Below, piece by piece: positions 6,151-9,109 of a stretch of 9,109 nucleotides of DNA. The position numbers and the translations under genes were made by a program. Source of the DNA: Calditrichaceae bacterium. GTDB taxonomy: Bacteria; Calditrichota; Calditrichia; Calditrichales; Calditrichaceae. Numbering within the stretch: position 1 is the stretch's first letter; each line of letters starts with the position of its first letter. The notes beneath the pieces are model-generated. The model searched no databases. It had not been told where the DNA came from and saw nothing but the letters and a program-made list of their open reading frames with translations. The stretch lies in the NCBI GenBank assembly GCA_030592985.1, contig JAUVIB010000105.1, forward strand, positions 1-9,109. Direction: 5' to 3'.

Positions 6151-6652
6151 CTAACATACCAGTTTAAAACAATAACAGAAAATCCATCGCCGTTTAACCA
6201 CAGTAGATACGAGCACGTGTCCAGATTTCCCGCGTGTAAATTTAATCGATATATAGTTATAAATTGTGATAATAATTAGCTGTTTTTCTCGTGCTGTTGC
6301 TATACGACGTAATCTTTCCATTAATTTGGAGAGGATAGACGGGAATGTGTTGCAAAAACAGATTAGCCGATGTCTTAAACAATATATTCTCTACACATCA
6401 CATGTCTTAATACAACAAAATATTCAGCAAAATAATGCCGTTAAAATAGTCGGGATTATATTTTAATACAGCCATATTTTTTTTCTTATTTCACCTTTAA
6501 TCCGTATCTTAATAAAATAAAATCACAAGATTACAGCGTATATATTAGCTGCGCTTATGCATCTTACGATGATTGGTTCATATTACAATTAATTCACATG
6601 TACTTATAGCGGTGGAAAATCGTTCATCATATAAATATGATTTAAAATTATT
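6151..6652. other. AT-rich intergenic region before the ABC-F gene
   Basis: I see no supported gene in these 502 bases. An open frame of 66 codons from a GTG at 6266 lacks a ribosome site and any recognisable pattern. Only a palindrome at 6626-6641 stands out. The region should contain the promoter of the ABC-F gene, which I could not place with confidence. Confidence 0.5.
6626..6641. promoter_or_regulatory. Palindrome just upstream of the ABC-F start, operator or promoter candidate
   Basis: ATCATAT (6626-6632) and ATATGAT (6635-6641) form a perfect 7-bp inverted repeat with two bases between, ending 11 nt before the ATG. It covers a -10-like TATAAA (6630-6635). It could block ribosome access as RNA or bind a regulator as DNA. 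Neither is shown. Confidence 0.35.
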
Positions 6653-8548
6653 ATGGCAATAGTTACACTTCAAAATATAAGTATCGCCTTTGGCGGTGAA
6701 AAAATATTAGATGATCTTAATTTACGGATTGAGAAAAGCCAGCGTATCTGCCTTTTGGGAAGAAACGGCGCGGGAAAATCTACAATGATGAAAATCATCA
6801 GTGGAGAGCTTCTTCCTGACGGTGGAACCGTCCAAAAAGACATGAGTACCAAAATCTCATATTTTTCACAGCAGATTATAGAAAATCTGCCGGGTTCTGT
6901 TTTTTCGGTTATTGCCAGAGGATTGGGGAAACGAGGTGACTTACTTTTAAAATATCATAAGGAAGATATCCGGATTTCTCAACTTGACGCACCTGACCTT
7001 AGTCATTTAAATAATTTACATGCGGAAATGGATACTTATAATGTGTGGTCCGCTTATGAGGAGATTGAAAAGATTACCTCTCGGATGAGTATTAAGCCCG
7101 ATTGGGATTACCGGCAGCTTTCCGGCGGGCAAAAACGCCGTGTTCTTTTGGCATCTGCTCTGGTTTCCGAGCCCGATCTGCTTCTTTTGGATGAACCGAC
7201 CAATCATATGGATATAGAAACCATTTCATGGTTAGAAGAGTATCTGCTGCGCTTTGGCGTTACCTTGCTTTTTGTAACCCATGATAGAATGCTGTTGAAA
7301 AATCTGGCAACCCGAATCATTGAATTAGACAGGGGGAAATTATTTGACTGGGCTTGTGATTATGAAACATTTTTGAAAAGGAAGCAGGCTGTTCTGGAAG
7401 CAGAAGGGAAAGAGTGGGCAAATTTCGACAAGAAAATGGCTCAGGAAGAGATATGGATAAGGCGGGGAATCAAGGCACGGCGAACCAGGAATGAAGGCAG
7501 AGTGCGGGCATTATTAAAGATGCGGGAAGAGAGACGGAACCGTCGGCAAAGGGAGGGCATGGTTTCCATGAATCTTGCTGATGCGCAATTATCAGGAAAG
7601 CTGGTAATGGAGGTAAAGAATCTGTCTTACTCCTATGATGCTAAACCGTTAATTAAAGATTTTAATGTATTAATAACCCGAGGGGATAAGATCGGGATTA
7701 TCGGACCGAATGGTTGTGGAAAAACAACATTAATGAGTCTGTTGTTGGGTAAACTCAGTCCTGATAGCGGTTTGGTCAGGCAGGGGAATAATGTCCAATT
7801 GGCTTATTTTGATCAACTCAGAGAACAGCTCGATGAGGAAAAAACAGTCTGGGAAAATGTTCTGCCCAATGGGAATATGGTGAGCGTCAACGGAGGCGTT
7901 AAACACATAATAAGTTACCTTCAGGATTTTCTGTTTACGCCGGAAAGGGCGAAAAGTCCTGTAAGTCAATTATCAGGCGGGGAACGAAATCGCCTGCTTC
8001 TGGCAAAACTTTTTACACAGCCGGCAAATCTGCTGGTTTTTGATGAGCCAACCAATGATCTTGATGCGGAAACATTGGAGTTGCTGGAAGAATTACTAGT
8101 GAACTTTAAAGGTACCGTACTATTGATTTCCCATGATCGAATGTTCTTGAATAATGTTGTCACCAGTATCCTCGTTTTTTCGGATAATGGAAAGGTGAAA
8201 GAATATATTGGTGGGTATGATGATTGGGCAGTATTTACAATAAAACAGAGTCCCAAAGAAAATGCAGCGCCGAAAATCGATAAAAAGAGACTCTATAAAG
8301 AGGAAAAACGGTCAAAACAGAAGAGAAAAATCTCTTTTAAAGAAAAGCAAGAATTAAAGGAACTGCCCTCCTTAATTGAATCTCTGGAAAAAGAGCAGAG
8401 TGAAATTTACCAAAAAATGGCTGATCCTGATTTTTACCGCAATAAAGATAATGCCGTAATTTTAAAAGAACGGTTGGATGAGATAGAAAAACAACTCCCT
8501 GAACTTTATGAACGCTGGGAATATCTTGAGTCAATTAATACGCTGTGA
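6653..8548 (+). CDS. uup: ABC-F family ATPase, Uup type (631 aa)
   Basis: This soluble protein has two ABC ATPase domains and no membrane segments. Domain 1 has Walker A GRNGAGKST (36-44), signature LSGGQ (156-160) and Walker B ending LDEPTNH (D180, E181). Domain 2 has Walker A GPNGCGKTT (351-359), LSGGE (440-444), DEPTND (464-469) and the H-loop H494. The linker contains EEIWIRRGIKARRTRNEGRVRAL, the Uup hallmark. The C-terminus (about 550-631) is a charged coiled coil like the Uup DNA-binding domain. Uup is linked to transposon excision, branched DNA and ribosome function, so this is a housekeeping rather than a resistance ABC-F. An in-frame TGA at 6638-6640 and the lack of any other near start fix the ATG. 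No Shine-Dalgarno site is present, a common feature in Bacteroidota. Confidence 0.93.
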   Translation: MAIVTLQNISIAFGGEKILDDLNLRIEKSQRICLLGRNGAGKSTMMKIISGELLPDGGTVQKDMSTKISYFSQQIIENLPGSVFSVIARGLGKRGDLLLKYHKEDIRISQLDAPDLSHLNNLHAEMDTYNVWSAYEEIEKITSRMSIKPDWDYRQLSGGQKRRVLLASALVSEPDLLLLDEPTNHMDIETISWLEEYLLRFGVTLLFVTHDRMLLKNLATRIIELDRGKLFDWACDYETFLKRKQAVLEAEGKEWANFDKKMAQEEIWIRRGIKARRTRNEGRVRALLKMREERRNRRQREGMVSMNLADAQLSGKLVMEVKNLSYSYDAKPLIKDFNVLITRGDKIGIIGPNGCGKTTLMSLLLGKLSPDSGLVRQGNNVQLAYFDQLREQLDEEKTVWENVLPNGNMVSVNGGVKHIISYLQDFLFTPERAKSPVSQLSGGERNRLLLAKLFTQPANLLVFDEPTNDLDAETLELLEELLVNFKGTVLLISHDRMFLNNVVTSILVFSDNGKVKEYIGGYDDWAVFTIKQSPKENAAPKIDKKRLYKEEKRSKQKRKISFKEKQELKELPSLIESLEKEQSEIYQKMADPDFYRNKDNAVILKERLDEIEKQLPELYERWEYLESINTL

Positions 8549-8598
8549 TGGGCCAGGCTAAATTTTGGATTTTGTAAATATTAAGCATGAAACGAATA

Positions 8599-8681
8599 GA
8601 AAAAGATATAAACGCAGAGACCGCAGAGTTCGCAGAGAAAAAAATAAATCATATAATCTCTGCTTGTTTTGCATCTTTTTC
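8599..8681. repeat. CGCAGAG tandem-repeat hairpin element
   Basis: Three copies of CGCAGAG start at 8613, 8622 and 8631, an exact 9-bp period. The flanks pair: GAAAAAGAT (8599-8607) with ATCTTTTTC (8673-8681), AAAC (8610-8613) with GTTT (8666-8669), and GCAGAG (8614-8619) with CTCTGC (8658-8663). That gives nineteen pairs separated by small internal loops. Copy 3 can compete for the same right arm (GCAGAGA with TCTCTGC). Short CGCAGAG-type tandem repeats are, from memory, scattered in many bacterial genomes. A non-autonomous dispersed element is plausible. Confidence 0.55.
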
Positions 8682-8691
8682 GTTTTCTGTG

Positions 8692-8732
8692 CTAAATTTT
8701 AAAGTAGATAGTTGAAAATTTAGAACTATCTA
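8692..8732. repeat. Two interleaved perfect 9-bp inverted repeats
   Basis: CTAAATTTT (8692-8700) is the reverse complement of AAAATTTAG (8715-8723), and TAGATAGTT (8705-8713) of AACTATCTA (8724-8732). The arms alternate, so both hairpins cannot form fully together. As RNA this is a possible two-state switch. As DNA it could be an overlapping operator. The nearest downstream gene is the esterase, 154 nt away. Confidence 0.5.
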
Positions 8733-8885
8733 ATAATTGATTAACTAAAACAGTTTATTGTCATCTTCTCCCCAAATGCACATATTACGGATAATTAGCG
8801 AAATGATTTTTATTTATAATGTCTTTACCTTAAATTCCACTGAAATAATAATTTCTATAACAAAAACTGTATGAAAGGAATTGTG

Positions 8886-9109
8886 ATGAAAACTGTGAAA
8901 ATGATTTTTTTGTCGATTTTTGCATTAATGATTCTTGGTGGATGCTCATTCTCCGGCGGACCTGCAACAGATATTAAATTATCGACTTTATTCAGTGATA
9001 ATATGGTTTTACAGCGGGATATTTCTTTACCTGTTTGGGGTACGGCAAATCCGGGAGGTGAACTGCAGATTAAGATTAACGGACAGCTTAAGAAGGCGAC
9101 TACCGAAAA
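8886..9109 (+). CDS. Lipoprotein, sialate O-acetylesterase family, N-terminal part (partial at right edge)
   Basis: Only the first 74 codons lie in the window. A type II signal peptide is clear: MKTVKM, a hydrophobic run, and lipobox LGGC with the lipidated Cys at residue 20. Ser at +2 argues against inner-membrane retention, so an outer-membrane or surface location is likely. The mature start, with LSTLFSDNMVLQRD and LPVWGTANPGGEL, matches the N-terminal beta-sandwich of SGNH-type sialate 9-O-acetylesterases (typically LFSDxMVLQRDxPxPVWGxAxPGE). These remove acetyl groups from sialic acids or other glycans. The catalytic serine and other motifs lie outside the window. Ribosome site AAAGGA is about 6 nt before the ATG. 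The gene is separated from uup by 337 nt and probably has its own promoter. Confidence 0.85.
   Translation, partial: MKTVKMIFLSIFALMILGGCSFSGGPATDIKLSTLFSDNMVLQRDISLPVWGTANPGGELQIKINGQLKKATTE

Larger units (their letters stand above)
8549..8885. other. Structured intergenic region between the ABC-F and esterase genes
   Basis: No protein gene is well supported. An open frame of 42 codons (8587-8715) covers the repeat element but has no ribosome site and is probably chance. The stretch holds a CGCAGAG repeat hairpin, two interleaved inverted repeats and a repeated 10-mer GCTAAATTTT (8557-8566 and 8691-8700). The last 150 nt should carry the esterase promoter, which I could not place. Confidence 0.55.

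Noticed and set aside
6266..6466. 66-codon open frame starting at GTG in the gap before the ABC-F gene
   Set aside because: No ribosome site, no domain pattern and a composition like the surrounding AT-rich non-coding DNA.
8587..8715. 42-codon open frame MKRIEKDINAETAEFAEKK... over the CGCAGAG repeats
   Set aside because: No ribosome site. The Ala-Glu pattern is simply the translated 9-bp repeat. I considered a remnant of a GxxExxY-type gene start but the rest of that family is absent.

Overview
The window looks like bacterial chromosome from the FCB (Bacteroidota-Chlorobiota-Marinimicrobia) side of the tree. Evidence: a topoisomerase IV A subunit of the form with the stretch QGNWGDVRTGD, AT-rich intergenic DNA, lipoprotein and outer-membrane type genes (so a Gram-negative envelope), and a mix of genes with clear Shine-Dalgarno sites and genes with none. 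I cannot fix the phylum from sequence alone; this is inference.

Layout. Positions 1-848 (minus) hold the N-terminal part of parC, starting at TTG and running off the left edge. A 422-nt AT-rich divergent gap follows, with a good sigma70-like promoter. It drives two small plus-strand genes at 1271-1794: a zinc-ribbon protein and a protein with a basic head and acidic tail, both of unknown function. Next come a secreted, probably outer-membrane beta-barrel protein (1912-2469), a doubtful 44-codon ORF (2517-2651) and a sulfotransferase-like P-loop protein (2651-3208) whose start overlaps that ORF's stop as TAATG. On the minus strand, 5173-3289, a GT39 (PMT/ArnT-like) membrane glycosyltransferase overlaps a GtrA flippase-like protein by 20 nt, a lipid-linked sugar transfer pair. 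On the plus strand, 5458-6150, lies a MNT nucleotidyltransferase and HEPN pair in which the HEPN gene is split by a one-base frameshift. After a 502-nt gap comes a full-length Uup-type ABC-F ATPase (6653-8548). A 337-nt gap rich in inverted repeats leads to the start of a lipoprotein of the sialate O-acetylesterase family (8886 to the right edge).

How the parts relate. There are conserved housekeeping genes (parC, uup) and cell-surface genes (beta-barrel, sulfotransferase, GT39/GtrA, esterase). Accessory material sits between them: the zinc-ribbon pair and the decaying MNT/HEPN module. MNT/HEPN uses mostly AGA arginine codons, unlike parC and uup, which fits acquisition by transfer. The best candidates for something undescribed are the two-gene zinc-ribbon module with its structured leader, and the CGCAGAG-repeat hairpin element followed by two interleaved inverted repeats at 8599-8732. 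I see no complete new defence system, no CRISPR array, no tRNA or rRNA and no transposase.
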